64,000 nt of DNA, taken from Candidatus Gastranaerophilales bacterium (GTDB lineage: Bacteria; Cyanobacteriota; Vampirovibrionia; Gastranaerophilales; Gastranaerophilaceae). Positions 16,786 through 27,011 of this stretch are shown piece by piece. Location: the NCBI GenBank assembly GCA_944323425.1, contig CALUSL010000003.1, positions 1 to 64,000 of the forward strand. Direction: 5' to 3'. The translations under genes were made by a program, and so were the position numbers. Each line of letters opens with the position of its first letter. Position 1 is the first letter of the stretch. Below the pieces are notes generated by a model that worked only from the letters and a program-made list of their open reading frames with translations, was not told the DNA's origin and did not search any database.

Positions 16786-16801
16786 TCTGAAATAAATCGT
16801 T

Positions 16802-19189
16802 TTAGTTGATATCCACAATAGTCACACCGTTGCCGCCTTCGGAGTCTTCGCCCTGACGGTATTTTGCAACATAAGGAGAGTCTGACAGATAGTCTCTTAT
16901 TGCCTGCCGGAGCTGTCCTGTACCGTGACCGTGGATAATCTCTACGGGAGAGAGGTTTATCATACTGGCTTTGTCCAGAAATGTTTCCAAATCCTGCAGC
17001 GCATCTGCTACTTTGTAGCCTCTCAGGTCGATTTTTGGCGACATTGTCACGCGTTCTACAATGTATTTTGTGGAATTTGAAAGTGTTATTTTTCTTTTTA
17101 TAATGTCTTTTTTCTGTTTGAGTGCTTTTGCGAGCTTTTTGAGATTTACCGTGGATTTCAGCTGCCCGACAAGAACCTGCAGGTTTCCGTTTTTGTCCGG
17201 AAGCGTGGCAATGGTTACTTCCGTGTCGAGGTCTTTTATTATTGCTTTTTTCCCGACAGCAATATCTTCGGGCTGAAGCTCCGTGTATTTTACATTTACT
17301 TCGTCAAACTCTGCATTCACTTTTTCTGCTGTTTTTGCGCCCTTTTGGGACAGCTTTTTGTATGATTTTATTGCATTTTCTTTTGTTTTGTTGTGGTTAA
17401 GATTTTCGAGCACTTTTTTAATCTGGGCTTTTGCATCCTGCAAATTGTCTTCATACCTGCGTTTAAAATCTTTGATTGTTTTTCTTTTGTGGGTATTAAT
17501 TTCTTCAAAGAGTTTGTTGTATTCGTTGTATTTTTCTTCGGAGAGAGTTTTCAGCGTTTGTGCTTCTTCAGTGAGTCTGTTCAATTCCGAATATTTTGCC
17601 TGCAGCGAGGTCAGTATTTTTGACTCATCGGTAATTTCTGTCTGATAATAGGAGCCGGCTTTGTTGATAATTTCATCCGATATGCCGAAGTTTTTCGCTA
17701 TTGCAAGGGCATTAGAAGAACCGGGAACGCCGATTCTCAGCTTGTAAGTTGGTTTCAGCGTCTCGACATCAAAATCAACTGAAGCGTTCTGGAAATTTTT
17801 GTTGTTAAAGGGGAGTGATTTTAATTCGCTAAAATGTGTCGAAATTAGGGAAAAAGCCCCGAGTTCACCGAGTTTTTCCATAACCGCCCGCGCAAGACAC
17901 GCGCCCTCTTTCGGGTCTGTGCCGGCTGCAATTTCGTCGATTACAATGAACGTTTCATTGTCCGCATTGTCCAGTATATTTTTCAGGTTTTTTACGTGGG
18001 ACGAAAATGTGGAAAGACTCTGTATGATATTTTGGTCATCACCGATTTCCGCAAAGAGTTTTTTGAACGGATAAATCTTTGCCCTGAAACAGGGGATATG
18101 CATGCCTGCTTTTGCCATTGCAATAGAAAGAGCAACGGTTTTCAGCGTAACTGTTTTTCCGCCGGCGTTTGAGCCGGTTATGATAATGGTTGTGAATGGA
18201 GAGCCTATAGAAAAATCGTTTTCGACTACCTCATCAAGCACGGAGAGCAGCACCGGATTTTTCATGGACTTTAGCTCAATTATTCTTTTGTCAGTAATTT
18301 CCGGTTCGCATGCGTCAATGGAAGCTGCGTATTTTGCGCGTGCAAACACGAAATCCAGCTCAATAATGGTTTTAAACGAGGTATACAGCCCGTCATGAAT
18401 GTCGGAAAAATCGTTTGAGAGCTGTTTTATGATTTTTGAGATTTCTGCTTCTATGGCAGATTCGGCTTCTCTGATACGGTTGTTCAAATCAACAATCTGT
18501 TTCGGCTCTATGTAGAAGGTCTGACCGGACTGCGAAACATCGTGAACAATACCCGGAATTTTGTTTTTTGCTTCCGCTTTTACCTGAAAAACGATTCTGC
18601 CGTCGCGTGAGGTGTAAATCTGTTCCTGCAAATGCTGTGAAAATTCTGTACTGGAGAGAAGTGAGTTCACTGTGTCTTTGAGATTTTCCTGCAGACTCCG
18701 TTTGGATTGAAACAGTGATTTAAGCTCGGGTGTGGCTGTTTCTCTTATGTTGAAACTTTCGTCGAACACGGCTTCTACTTTTTCTTCGACTTCTTTTGCG
18801 GGAAAGAGTGTGTCACAGAAGGCGTAAAGCTCGGGAGATTCCTTTGCATATTTGTTTAAAAATGTGGACATATAGCGCGTTGTGCGGAGAATGTCATAAA
18901 GGTTTTTCAGCTCTTCAATCGAAACAGTGAGCCTGTTTTTTAGTTTTTTGTCTGTTTCTTCAATATCTGCGATATTTGAAAGCGGGATTGTGTTTCCGGA
19001 AAGCCTGTATGCGTCTTGAGCCTGAGTTGTGATTTTCAGATTTCGTATTATGTCGTCTGTGTTGTTAAGCGGGCGTGCAGCAAGGCAGCGCTCATGCCCG
19101 AGCGTGCTTATTGCAAATTTCCCCAGCAGCTCAAGAACCTTATCAAATTCAATTATTTTAAGTGTTTTATCCATAGCGGCAACTTTCAT
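16802..19189 (-). CDS. mutS2: MutS2 endonuclease/ribosome-rescue ATPase
   Basis: 795 residues. The MutS core lacks the mismatch-recognition domain. Walker A is ITGSNAGGKT (~340), Walker B FIVIDEIAAGTDP, followed by a long coiled coil (~510-640). The C-terminal Smr domain (~710-795) carries IDLRGYK and HGHGTG. MutS2 suppresses recombination and, in Firmicutes, splits collided ribosomes. ATG 19174 (MDKTLK) is a reasonable alternative start. Monocistronic. Length matches the family. Confidence 0.95.
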   Translation of the reverse strand: MKVAAMDKTLKIIEFDKVLELLGKFAISTLGHERCLAARPLNNTDDIIRNLKITTQAQDAYRLSGNTIPLSNIADIEETDKKLKNRLTVSIEELKNLYDILRTTRYMSTFLNKYAKESPELYAFCDTLFPAKEVEEKVEAVFDESFNIRETATPELKSLFQSKRSLQENLKDTVNSLLSSTEFSQHLQEQIYTSRDGRIVFQVKAEAKNKIPGIVHDVSQSGQTFYIEPKQIVDLNNRIREAESAIEAEISKIIKQLSNDFSDIHDGLYTSFKTIIELDFVFARAKYAASIDACEPEITDKRIIELKSMKNPVLLSVLDEVVENDFSIGSPFTTIIITGSNAGGKTVTLKTVALSIAMAKAGMHIPCFRAKIYPFKKLFAEIGDDQNIIQSLSTFSSHVKNLKNILDNADNETFIVIDEIAAGTDPKEGACLARAVMEKLGELGAFSLISTHFSELKSLPFNNKNFQNASVDFDVETLKPTYKLRIGVPGSSNALAIAKNFGISDEIINKAGSYYQTEITDESKILTSLQAKYSELNRLTEEAQTLKTLSEEKYNEYNKLFEEINTHKRKTIKDFKRRYEDNLQDAKAQIKKVLENLNHNKTKENAIKSYKKLSQKGAKTAEKVNAEFDEVNVKYTELQPEDIAVGKKAIIKDLDTEVTIATLPDKNGNLQVLVGQLKSTVNLKKLAKALKQKKDIIKRKITLSNSTKYIVERVTMSPKIDLRGYKVADALQDLETFLDKASMINLSPVEIIHGHGTGQLRQAIRDYLSDSPYVAKYRQGEDSEGGNGVTIVDIN

Positions 19190-19435
19190 ACAACTAATTA
19201 TAACAAAAGAATAAAATATTATTTCGAAAGGTTTTAGCCTGAGTGACTGCCCTGCAAAAAATTACAGAAAGCTTAAAAAAATCAACGGGTGCGCCCCAAA
19301 AATACAAAAAAAACACCAAAAAACACCGGAAAAACGCTTAAAAAATTAAAAAAAACGACCGCGCAAAAAGAGCTGAATACCCGACCTGCTGTCTGTCGGA
19401 GATGGCGGCGGGGTTGCACTCTCGTAACTTGTTAG

Positions 19436-19451
19436 TATAATAATATTATTA
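19436..19451 (+). promoter_or_regulatory. -10 box overlapping a 14-bp palindrome
   Basis: GTATAAT (hexamer 19436-19441) runs into TAATAATATTATTA (19438-19451), a perfect palindrome. The same arrangement precedes rbfA at 53773-53788. It may simply be AT-rich promoter text or a shared operator. Confidence 0.4.
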
Positions 19452-19478
19452 CTTTAAAAAGAGAAATAGAGGCCGAAC

Positions 19479-21761
19479 ATGAATATAAAAAATACATCCT
19501 GCACTCTGGAAAGAGAGCTTTTTGACGCGGTTGACTCGAAAACACCGGCGTATGTCAAAGAAAACAAACTCATTGATTTATCCGACAAAAACGAATTCAC
19601 TTTTACGCTAAAAAAAGAGCACCTGCTTCCTTACGATGAAAAAACCAATCCCGAAGGGCTGGGGCTGAATGACTGGTTAGATGCTTATGCAAAAGAGGCA
19701 GAAGTCTCTACAGCCGGTATTCGCGGACCTCAGAATATTGTTTATCCGCATGATACAAGATTTCCGATAAACATGATAGGCATAATGCTTGCAACGGAAG
19801 CAAAAGCGCTTGTCGCAAAAGACCTTTACGGCGATACAGAGGTAATGAAACTTGCCGGCAGAGAGGTCAGGTACAACTCTCCGGAATTTCTTGATTTAAT
19901 CGCAAGAATTCAGGCTGCACACGGCATAAAAACGATTGTGCCCGTGGGAAGAAAAACTATTCCTATCTGGATGGCGTCTTTTCTTGCTTTCAAACTGGAC
20001 CTTCTCGGCGGGGAATATATAACTTCGAGCCATGGAATCTCCGTTAAAAATGCAACAAAAGATCTCAACTCTCAGGGAAGCCAGTATCTGCCCGAGGAGT
20101 CAATGCTCTTCGTGAACAAAATCAGATGGATTTTTTCACAGGTAGAGAAAAACGGCAGCTATGACATAAAAATCGCTGCTGACAACAATCCGCTTATCTC
20201 GGAAGAAATAATGAAAAAGCTCGATGACGGGGTTAAGCTCTATGTTGAATATCTGAAAGACGGCGTTGCTAAAGATGCAAACCTGAATCTTATAAAAGAG
20301 CTGGATGAAAAAATTGTCATAGAAAACGTAGGCGGTTCCGCTTACAGAACGCTGAGCAGAATACTTAACGAACTCAATATCGGAGAAAAATACGACTGGT
20401 TCAATATCGAAGAGGATCCTTTCTTCCATTCAATCGGAAAGTACGACACTGACCCTAAAGGCAACAAAACTTTCTATGACTATTCTGTTGACGCAACGGT
20501 TATTGCAAAGGACAAAGACGGAAAACCTTACTTCCCTGTTATTAAGTCAATGCATTACGAAGAAAAATTGAAGAACTACCCTGTCGGTACGGCTGTTTTG
20601 ATAACAGACCCCGACCACGACAGGCTGACTGTTTGCCAGATTGAGAAAAAATCGAATCTCGAAATGATTAAAAAACTCGGACTTGATTACACAGAGCTGG
20701 ACGGCGACAGAATACTTACCGTTTACACCGCAAACCAGTCCTTCCTTATGATTATGGATTTCTGGACAAACCAGCTGAAAAGAGAAGGGCTTTTTGAAAA
20801 ACATCCGAGATTTATTATAAAAACTACTGCTTCTGCCCGTTCATGGGATGAGTGGGCAAAGAAAAACGGCGTGAAGGTGGTTAACGTTCCTGTCGGATTT
20901 AAAGAGATTGCCAATATAATGAAAAAGGTTGAAAAACAGATATCAGACGCGCCTGAGCGTGATGTTGTGATTACTGATATTTTCAACAGAGACGTGAATC
21001 TCGGCGTAAATCCGAAACTTATCTTCGGCGGTGAAGAATCGGGCGGTATGATTATCGGTTCGGAGGGGCTTGTGAAATCTCTTGCCGGCAGAATCGCTAT
21101 CGCTATGCGTGAAAAGAGCGCGACTGAAGCAATCGTCGTTGCGTCTGCTCTCGTTTCTTACCTCGGCAGAGAAGGAAAACTGCTTTCTGACTATTTGAGT
21201 GAAGTTTTTGAAAAAAATGAAATTGTTTCAAAATTCGATATAAGAGAAGATATTTCGTACTACAACGAAAGTGAGCCCGATATTGAAAAACTCAAAGCTG
21301 ACAAAAAAGCCGGCGAACAGAAAAGGACGAAAAACGACCTGTTCTATCTGACAATGGCTGTTGCCAAAGAAGAAGGCAAGCTCGGGCTTTCTCAAATAAA
21401 AGAAATCCTTTCCGCCACTTTCAAAACTCTTGATTTCTCAAATTTGACTGATGTGAAATTTGTCGGCGACGGAACTTATATGGAATTTGACGACAAATTT
21501 ATTGAAATCAGACCCTCCGGCACTGACGCGAAAACAAAATCCTACGGCGCAGGTGCTGACAAAGAAAATATAAAAGAGTATGCGCGGATTATGGGAAATT
21601 ATTCGGGCGAGTTGAATGAGGTTTATGAAAAAAATGTGGATATGGCTCTGTACAACAGTGCGAAAGAAAAATCCCTGAAATCATATGCCGAATTTACCGA
21701 CAAAGATGCGAACAACACACCTTTTGTCGTTCCGGATTATTCAAAGACACTCAATTTCTAA
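19479..21761 (+). CDS. Phosphoglucomutase/phosphomannomutase family enzyme
   Basis: 760 residues of the alpha-D-phosphohexomutase superfamily. The phosphoserine loop is YITSSHG (~185), the Mg loop DPDHDR (~375), the sugar loop GGEESGG (~520) and the phosphate loop RPSGT (~680). It interconverts hexose 1- and 6-phosphates for glycogen, cell wall or LPS sugars. It is longer than usual (450-570), mostly through N-terminal and interdomain additions, and the active loop lacks the common TASHNP. The sugar specificity is not readable. Cytosolic, monocistronic. Confidence 0.88.
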   Translation: MNIKNTSCTLERELFDAVDSKTPAYVKENKLIDLSDKNEFTFTLKKEHLLPYDEKTNPEGLGLNDWLDAYAKEAEVSTAGIRGPQNIVYPHDTRFPINMIGIMLATEAKALVAKDLYGDTEVMKLAGREVRYNSPEFLDLIARIQAAHGIKTIVPVGRKTIPIWMASFLAFKLDLLGGEYITSSHGISVKNATKDLNSQGSQYLPEESMLFVNKIRWIFSQVEKNGSYDIKIAADNNPLISEEIMKKLDDGVKLYVEYLKDGVAKDANLNLIKELDEKIVIENVGGSAYRTLSRILNELNIGEKYDWFNIEEDPFFHSIGKYDTDPKGNKTFYDYSVDATVIAKDKDGKPYFPVIKSMHYEEKLKNYPVGTAVLITDPDHDRLTVCQIEKKSNLEMIKKLGLDYTELDGDRILTVYTANQSFLMIMDFWTNQLKREGLFEKHPRFIIKTTASARSWDEWAKKNGVKVVNVPVGFKEIANIMKKVEKQISDAPERDVVITDIFNRDVNLGVNPKLIFGGEESGGMIIGSEGLVKSLAGRIAIAMREKSATEAIVVASALVSYLGREGKLLSDYLSEVFEKNEIVSKFDIREDISYYNESEPDIEKLKADKKAGEQKRTKNDLFYLTMAVAKEEGKLGLSQIKEILSATFKTLDFSNLTDVKFVGDGTYMEFDDKFIEIRPSGTDAKTKSYGAGADKENIKEYARIMGNYSGELNEVYEKNVDMALYNSAKEKSLKSYAEFTDKDANNTPFVVPDYSKTLNF

Positions 21762-21776
21762 AAATAATCTTCGTTA

Positions 21777-21815
21777 AAAAACGGACAGGCTTTTGCGGCT
21801 GTGTCCGTTTTTTTA
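21777..21815 (+). terminator. Intrinsic terminator
   Basis: AAAAACGGACA pairs with TGTCCGTTTTT around an 14-nt loop, followed by Ts. Confidence 0.85.
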
Positions 21816-21906
21816 TATTTAATTATAGTTACATTTCCGTATTTTTTAGCAATATTTTTCCATGAATTGTTTTTATTATATTGTAGGTAAATAGTGTGAG
21901 TATTCT

Positions 21907-24144
21907 ATGCAGCCAAATATAAATAATATGCAAACATATTATAATAACTCTGTTCAGCCGGCAGCCACAAATTTTTCGGGTCCTGTCTCAAACGGTGCCG
22001 GTCTCGAGAGCAACCCTCTTTTAAAACAGGCAGAAAAAGTTGATGAGGGAAATACAGGGATTCTTGTCGGCGGGGTTGTCGGCGGTACTGCAGGACTGAT
22101 GGCTGCTTCAGAATTTGTAAATAAGGCGCTCAGAAGAGACTACACGGATACTTTCTTTAATAGGATTGAGCAGGCAGGCAACAATCTGGGCTCAAAACCG
22201 GGCGTTTCAAAGTTCAGTGCCGCAATTTCAAAATACATCGACAGGATAAAAAACAGTTCTTTTGTTAAAAACAGTGAAGTTCTGAATACAATGATGAACA
22301 AACCCGGGGTTGCCGGTCCTATGGGGCAGCCGCAGGCTCACAGCGTAAGTGGGTATTTGATAACCAATGCCCTTGATGCATTGAAAAATTACTCATCCAT
22401 GCAGGCTTCGGATCTGCTTAAAAATTATGCAAAAGACCCCTCTAAATATGCGGCTCAGCTTGATGCCGTTAGAAACAGGCTGCTTTATTCCCCTGCTCAG
22501 ACACAGCTGCTTGAAAAATTTATTGCAAACCCTTCGGCTAATCTTTCAGCGGTTCTTGCCGAATTTAAGCTTCCGGACAATAGAAATCTTCTGATTGCGT
22601 ATGCTTCAGAACCTGACAAATACAGAAATCTTGTAGAGGCGCTCAAATATAAACAGTCCAAAAATCCGGCTGTTCTAAAGGCTCTGGATGATTTTCTTGC
22701 TAATCCTACAGATAAAAAGCTGCTGAAAAATATACTCAAAAATACCGAACATCTGCCTGTGGACAAAGAGCTTTCAAAGCTTATAAATCTTGCACAGAAA
22801 GACTCTTACAAATACAGAAAAGAAATTATTCAAAAGATTGAAGACTATATTGCAAAAGACCCTGCCCTTAAAAATAAAATCCTGCATTCAAACGGCGGCT
22901 CAATGTTTATGCCGAAATGGATGGTTCCGAAATTTTTGAGGGAAAAAGTCACGTTCAATGAAATTTTGAACAAGTACAAACTTATAAACAATTACAAAAC
23001 CCTGAAATCTCCTCTCGGTGCAAAAATCTCCGGAGGTTTGTTCCGCAGCCTTGAGGCAATGACCAACGGTATGGTCGGCGGAAAAATCGGGGTGTTGATG
23101 CAGGCTCTGTTCATCGGACAGTCTTTGAAATCCGCTGTAGACGCGCCCAAAGGCGAAAAAGTATCGACCTTTATGGAAGAGCTTGTCAGTATGATGGCTT
23201 ATACCATGACGATGGGGCTTCAAATGCGCGCTTTGAACAGTGTCGCAGGTTTGAAATTCCTCGGAATGGAAGAAAAAGATTACAAAAATTATCACAGAGC
23301 TGTCGAGCTTGCAAAAAAAGCAGCAAAAGCCGGTGATGCAAAAAATTATTATAAACTTAAAAATATTATCAAAACCTATGAAACGCGTGCAAACGGCAAC
23401 CTGAAATTCTGGCAGAAACCTTTCAAATGGCTCGGAAAACTCGTCAGCGTCGGCAGAGTCAAAGAAAGCGTAAGACCGCTCAAGATTAAACCGAAAAACG
23501 CAGGGCAGATTCCGTTTACGGCATTGAGAAACACTTTTGCCGCAATTCCTCACAAACTCAAAACAGTCGGCGGTTTTGTCGGCAGGGCAGCGCTTATTAT
23601 GGCTGTCATCTCGCCTATATTCAGTAATTGGGCTGTCAAATTGTCTCACAAAGTTTTTGGCAAACCTACGAACTCTATTCTTGACGGTCCAAAACCCGAA
23701 GAAGAACCAAAAATAGAGCAGGTACCGGTGGCACCGCCTGCAGCCGGAGGACAGAGCGGAAATCTGGTCGATATGATGAACAATCAATACAAAAACCCGT
23801 CTAATGCCCCTCAGCAGCCCGTAACGCCTCAAAATCCCGCGGCTTCTCAGGCTCCGGCAAAGCCCGGAAACCTTGTTGATATGATGAACAACCGGTATAA
23901 AAATCCGTCCAACACGGCTATGAATCCGCAGCCTGCAGCGCAAATCCTGCAACCCGCTGCTTCTCAGAGTATTACACCTGCAGCTGCTCCTCAAATAACA
24001 AGAACATATATCCCCAATCCGATTCTCGGGGACGAGGCTGTTGTTGACCCTGCTTTGCAGGCAAAATACAATGAAGTCAACGCTGCTATTCTGAAAGCAG
24101 AGCAGGCTGAAATGCAGGTTTCTAATTTCTTGAGGACTCTCTAG
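21907..24144 (+). CDS. Large lineage-specific protein with hydrophobic segments
   Basis: 745 residues from ATG 21907, no clear ribosome site. The N-terminus has NFSG and a Gly-rich hydrophobic patch (GILVGGVVGGTAGLMAA, ~50-66). A helical core with repeated A-N-P-x-x-x-L-like turns lies at ~150-320. Hydrophobic segments are at ~395-410, ~425-450 and ~560-580, the last reading AALIMAVISPIF. The Pro/Gln-rich tail carries two copies of GNLVDMMNN-x-YKNPSN (~620 and ~660). No family recognised. A membrane-associated or secreted role is inferred. The hypotheticals at 27012, 42469 and 43254 share the N-terminal F-x-G and an SP(I/V)-type hydrophobic segment. Confidence 0.75.
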   Translation: MQPNINNMQTYYNNSVQPAATNFSGPVSNGAGLESNPLLKQAEKVDEGNTGILVGGVVGGTAGLMAASEFVNKALRRDYTDTFFNRIEQAGNNLGSKPGVSKFSAAISKYIDRIKNSSFVKNSEVLNTMMNKPGVAGPMGQPQAHSVSGYLITNALDALKNYSSMQASDLLKNYAKDPSKYAAQLDAVRNRLLYSPAQTQLLEKFIANPSANLSAVLAEFKLPDNRNLLIAYASEPDKYRNLVEALKYKQSKNPAVLKALDDFLANPTDKKLLKNILKNTEHLPVDKELSKLINLAQKDSYKYRKEIIQKIEDYIAKDPALKNKILHSNGGSMFMPKWMVPKFLREKVTFNEILNKYKLINNYKTLKSPLGAKISGGLFRSLEAMTNGMVGGKIGVLMQALFIGQSLKSAVDAPKGEKVSTFMEELVSMMAYTMTMGLQMRALNSVAGLKFLGMEEKDYKNYHRAVELAKKAAKAGDAKNYYKLKNIIKTYETRANGNLKFWQKPFKWLGKLVSVGRVKESVRPLKIKPKNAGQIPFTALRNTFAAIPHKLKTVGGFVGRAALIMAVISPIFSNWAVKLSHKVFGKPTNSILDGPKPEEEPKIEQVPVAPPAAGGQSGNLVDMMNNQYKNPSNAPQQPVTPQNPAASQAPAKPGNLVDMMNNRYKNPSNTAMNPQPAAQILQPAASQSITPAAAPQITRTYIPNPILGDEAVVDPALQAKYNEVNAAILKAEQAEMQVSNFLRTL

Positions 24145-24335
24145 TTTTTGGCTGTATATGTTGATTTTCCGGGATTTTTAGCATGCTGTTTTTGTAATAT
24201 TTCTTCATAATTGTTAAATATGGGGCAATTATGCTTTATCGATATCCTTTATATATATAAGGGATAACATAATATAGCTGTAAGCATTAGAGAGAATAGG
24301 GACAAACTTATAGCACATACACGAGGGATAGAGCA

Positions 24336-26171
24336 ATGACTAGCTGGGAAGCTATTAACAATTATTTTAATAATTTTAGTGACTTATCTGTAAAGACAAA
24401 AGTTGAAAAGTCAGAACAGAAAAAAGTTAATGATACAAGATATGCTGTTTCTGAATCAGTTAAAAACATTGATATTTATACAAAAAAAGTTAATGGTGCT
24501 GATTCTAAAAAATCTATGAACAATCATTCTTTCGGTGATATTTTCAAAAAAGAAAATATTGACCATATAAAAGAACATATTGTTGAAAATAAAAGATTTG
24601 CAGAAAAATATATTGACAATCCTGCAGCTGCTTTAAAAGACGAAAATGTAAAAGTAAAAATCAATGCAAAAGAAGCAGCTGAGATTGAAAAACAGTTGAA
24701 GGATGAAAATTCTTTGACTCTGTTTGCTGAGTTGACACGCAATTCAGAATTAACAGGAAAAGATATTCTTGAATGTCTGAAACGTTTCAATAAACTGACA
24801 AAATCACAGAAGAAAAGGCTGTTTTTTGCTTCTATGTCAGCAGATGAAGTCGCAAACATGAGCCCCGAACAGGTGGCAAGAAGAATGGCAAGAACTATGA
24901 GAAAGCTTGCCAGATTGCGTAAATCAATGTCAGCTGAGGACAGAGCATTCATTGCCGAAATGATGAGCAAATCGCCTAAAGAATGTGAAGATCATATTGA
25001 TAAAGTTCTGGAAAACAGAAAAACTTACAAAGACAAAGATGTCAAAAACATGGCAGAAAACATGGAAGAAATGTCTGATGAAGAGAAAATTAAATACACT
25101 GAAAATATTTCAGCTCTTGGCGAAATAAAAGACGAAAATGACAATCCGAAATATTCCGGTGATGTTAACGTAAAAGTTGCCAAAGATATGGTGGATGAAC
25201 CGAGAGCAGAAGATGCAATTCTCGGTACAGCCAAAAGAGAAGATATGGACGGAAAACACCTTTCAGGTATCAGTTCAAATCTCGTTTTGAACCCTGATAT
25301 GATTCCGTCATACATTAAGCTTCTCGATGCTAAAGACAGCAAAGGTGCTGACAAATTCGGCAAAGGTGCTCTTTTAAGCCAGACAAATTATATGGTTGAT
25401 AAGAGTATAGACGAAATTGAAAAGTATACGGGAAAAGTTCTTGAATATGCACAATATGACGCAATAAGCGGTGATGAAGCAACTTCACTTGCCGAAGATG
25501 TTATGACGAATCCTTCTTCTGAAGCTTCTATAGATGAAATGGTAAAATCAAAAGTTTCAGCTTCCGAAACATCTTCTATTTCAGGCTCTGCCGGCAGTGA
25601 AGGTGTTTTCGGCGCTACAAGCTCTGTATCATTTAGTTTTGAATCCGCAGAAAAAAATTCTGCAGCTTTGAAAAGTGATTTAGCAAAAAATTCTGAAGAA
25701 GTTATGGACAAAGAAACATACTACAAAAAGCTCGCTGATGATTTCAGAGCACAGTACGGAAAAGCTGCTGATACAATGATTCAGCTCTGTATTGAAAAAC
25801 CTGAAGTCGTTAAAGCACTGTTTACAAACCCGAATATAACGTTTGCGACAGGTATGGCTTTTATCAAAAAATACGGCACAAATGTTGAATTGATCGCTGA
25901 AATAGCAAAAAATCCGAGAAATATCGACAAATTAAAACTTGCATCTGCTTCAATCACTACTCCGCAGCTTGTTGAGCTTGCGAAGCTCAGTGAAAAAAGA
26001 GGCGTTGACTTTGTTGTTGAGATGATTCAAAAATATAATCCGACTAAAGCTATTACTTTATGCAGCGCTCCTGATTCTGAAAAAATTAAGACTCAGATGA
26101 AAAAAGGAAACAATGCGTTAGAAACTCAGGAATACTTGAATTATCACTTCCAGAGAGAATTTATTGCGTAG
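24336..26171 (+). CDS. Large soluble lineage-specific protein
   Basis: 611 residues from ATG 24336, with GAGGG upstream and an AT-rich leader holding a TATATATATAAG stretch. It is hydrophilic and mostly helical, without signal peptide, Cys or membrane segments. Residues ~165-215 contain MSPEQVARRMARTMRKLARLRK, a basic helix. A Ser-rich linker at ~395-440 separates it from a C-terminal helical domain (~455-611) built of short armadillo-like hairpins. No family recognised. Its leader style resembles those of the 594- and 167-residue genes, suggesting shared control. Confidence 0.75.
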   Translation: MTSWEAINNYFNNFSDLSVKTKVEKSEQKKVNDTRYAVSESVKNIDIYTKKVNGADSKKSMNNHSFGDIFKKENIDHIKEHIVENKRFAEKYIDNPAAALKDENVKVKINAKEAAEIEKQLKDENSLTLFAELTRNSELTGKDILECLKRFNKLTKSQKKRLFFASMSADEVANMSPEQVARRMARTMRKLARLRKSMSAEDRAFIAEMMSKSPKECEDHIDKVLENRKTYKDKDVKNMAENMEEMSDEEKIKYTENISALGEIKDENDNPKYSGDVNVKVAKDMVDEPRAEDAILGTAKREDMDGKHLSGISSNLVLNPDMIPSYIKLLDAKDSKGADKFGKGALLSQTNYMVDKSIDEIEKYTGKVLEYAQYDAISGDEATSLAEDVMTNPSSEASIDEMVKSKVSASETSSISGSAGSEGVFGATSSVSFSFESAEKNSAALKSDLAKNSEEVMDKETYYKKLADDFRAQYGKAADTMIQLCIEKPEVVKALFTNPNITFATGMAFIKKYGTNVELIAEIAKNPRNIDKLKLASASITTPQLVELAKLSEKRGVDFVVEMIQKYNPTKAITLCSAPDSEKIKTQMKKGNNALETQEYLNYHFQREFIA

Positions 26172-26189
26172 CAGGATTAGCGCCGGACA

Positions 26190-26426
26190 GGCATGATGAC
26201 GCCGGTTGTGTGGATTGCTTCGTGCCTTTCAGGCACTGTCTTGGATTTCCTTATCTCTCAGCTCTGCCGCTCGTTTGGCTTCGCCAGTATTCGCTTCGAG
26301 CTTCGCTCCCCGGGTTTCGATTCGCTCACCCGTCCGGAAATCCGCCGCAATGACGGGGAGTAGGTTGGGCTTTCTGCCCAACAGACACCAATACGGCGCT
26401 CTTGCAATGACAAAACGAGTTGGCGA
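26190..26426. repeat. Dispersed repeat mosaic
   Basis: A GGATTGCTTCG start, a GGATTTCC...GGAAATCC unit (~26243-26342) with an extra internal CGATTCGCTC, then a CAATGACGGGG end. No gene. Confidence 0.75.
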
Positions 26427-26638
26427 GAACCCCGAATTTTCGGAGAAAATTTGCGGTTCGAATCCCTAAAACAAAAAAACTTCCCGAAGGAAGCTTTAAA
26501 AACTGGGCCCGGAGACTCTGCCGAAAAAAATATGACTAAATGTCATATTTTTTGAGAGGTAGAACCCCGAATTTTCGGAGAAAATTTGCGGTTCGAATCC
26601 CTAGAACAAAAAAACTTCCCGAAGGAAGCTTTAAAAAC

Positions 26639-26649
<11 letters not shown>
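26427..26649. repeat. 88-bp direct duplication of the tRNA 3' flank around a hairpin
   Basis: 26427-26514 and 26562-26649 are identical but for one base. Each copy holds a GAACCCCGAATTTTCGG stretch, the tRNA terminator hairpin (AACTTCC-cgaa-GGAAG) and the last ~10 bp of the tRNA gene. Between them is a 12-bp perfect stem AAAAAATATGAC-taaat-GTCATATTTTTT (~26525-26553). Confidence 0.85.
26610..26632 (-). terminator. tRNA terminator
   Basis: On the minus strand GCTTCC-ttcg-GGAAG followed by seven T, just 3' of the tRNA. Confidence 0.7.
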
Positions 26650-26699
<50 letters not shown>

Positions 26700-26710
<11 letters not shown>

Positions 26711-26935
26711 GTGGCGATTTTCTTAAATTGTTGCCCGACCTGCTTGCGGTAGCTGCGCTACCTTCCTCATATTCGTCGGATTCTTGGCAGCTCTGCGTTC
26801 TGTCGCTCATCTGTTTTATTTATTAAAACAGTATTCGCTCCGAACGCTGCCGCTAGACGTGCTCGCTCGTTCACTGTCGTGAACTCGACTCCGCACTTGC
26901 CAAAATCCTCCGGCAGAGTGCCACAGGCCCGTGGC
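26700..26935. repeat. Repeat-module insertion flanked by 16-bp direct repeats
   Basis: GCCACAGGCCCGTGGC occurs at 26700-26715 (tRNA 5' end) and again at 26920-26935. Between them lie ~204 bp of dispersed-repeat text ending in TTGCCAAAATCC. It looks like an insertion that duplicated its target, which is itself a hairpin-forming sequence. Confidence 0.65.
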
Positions 26936-27011
26936 CGGTTTGGTTTTCAATCACGGCGGTAATCACCGTATGTTTAAAATACCATTAACATCAGGCATGG
27001 TCAAGCATATT

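Noticed and set aside
24210-24260. Flagellar sigma28 promoter before the 611-residue gene
   Set aside because: TAAA and CGATA are present but the spacing is too long for the usual consensus.
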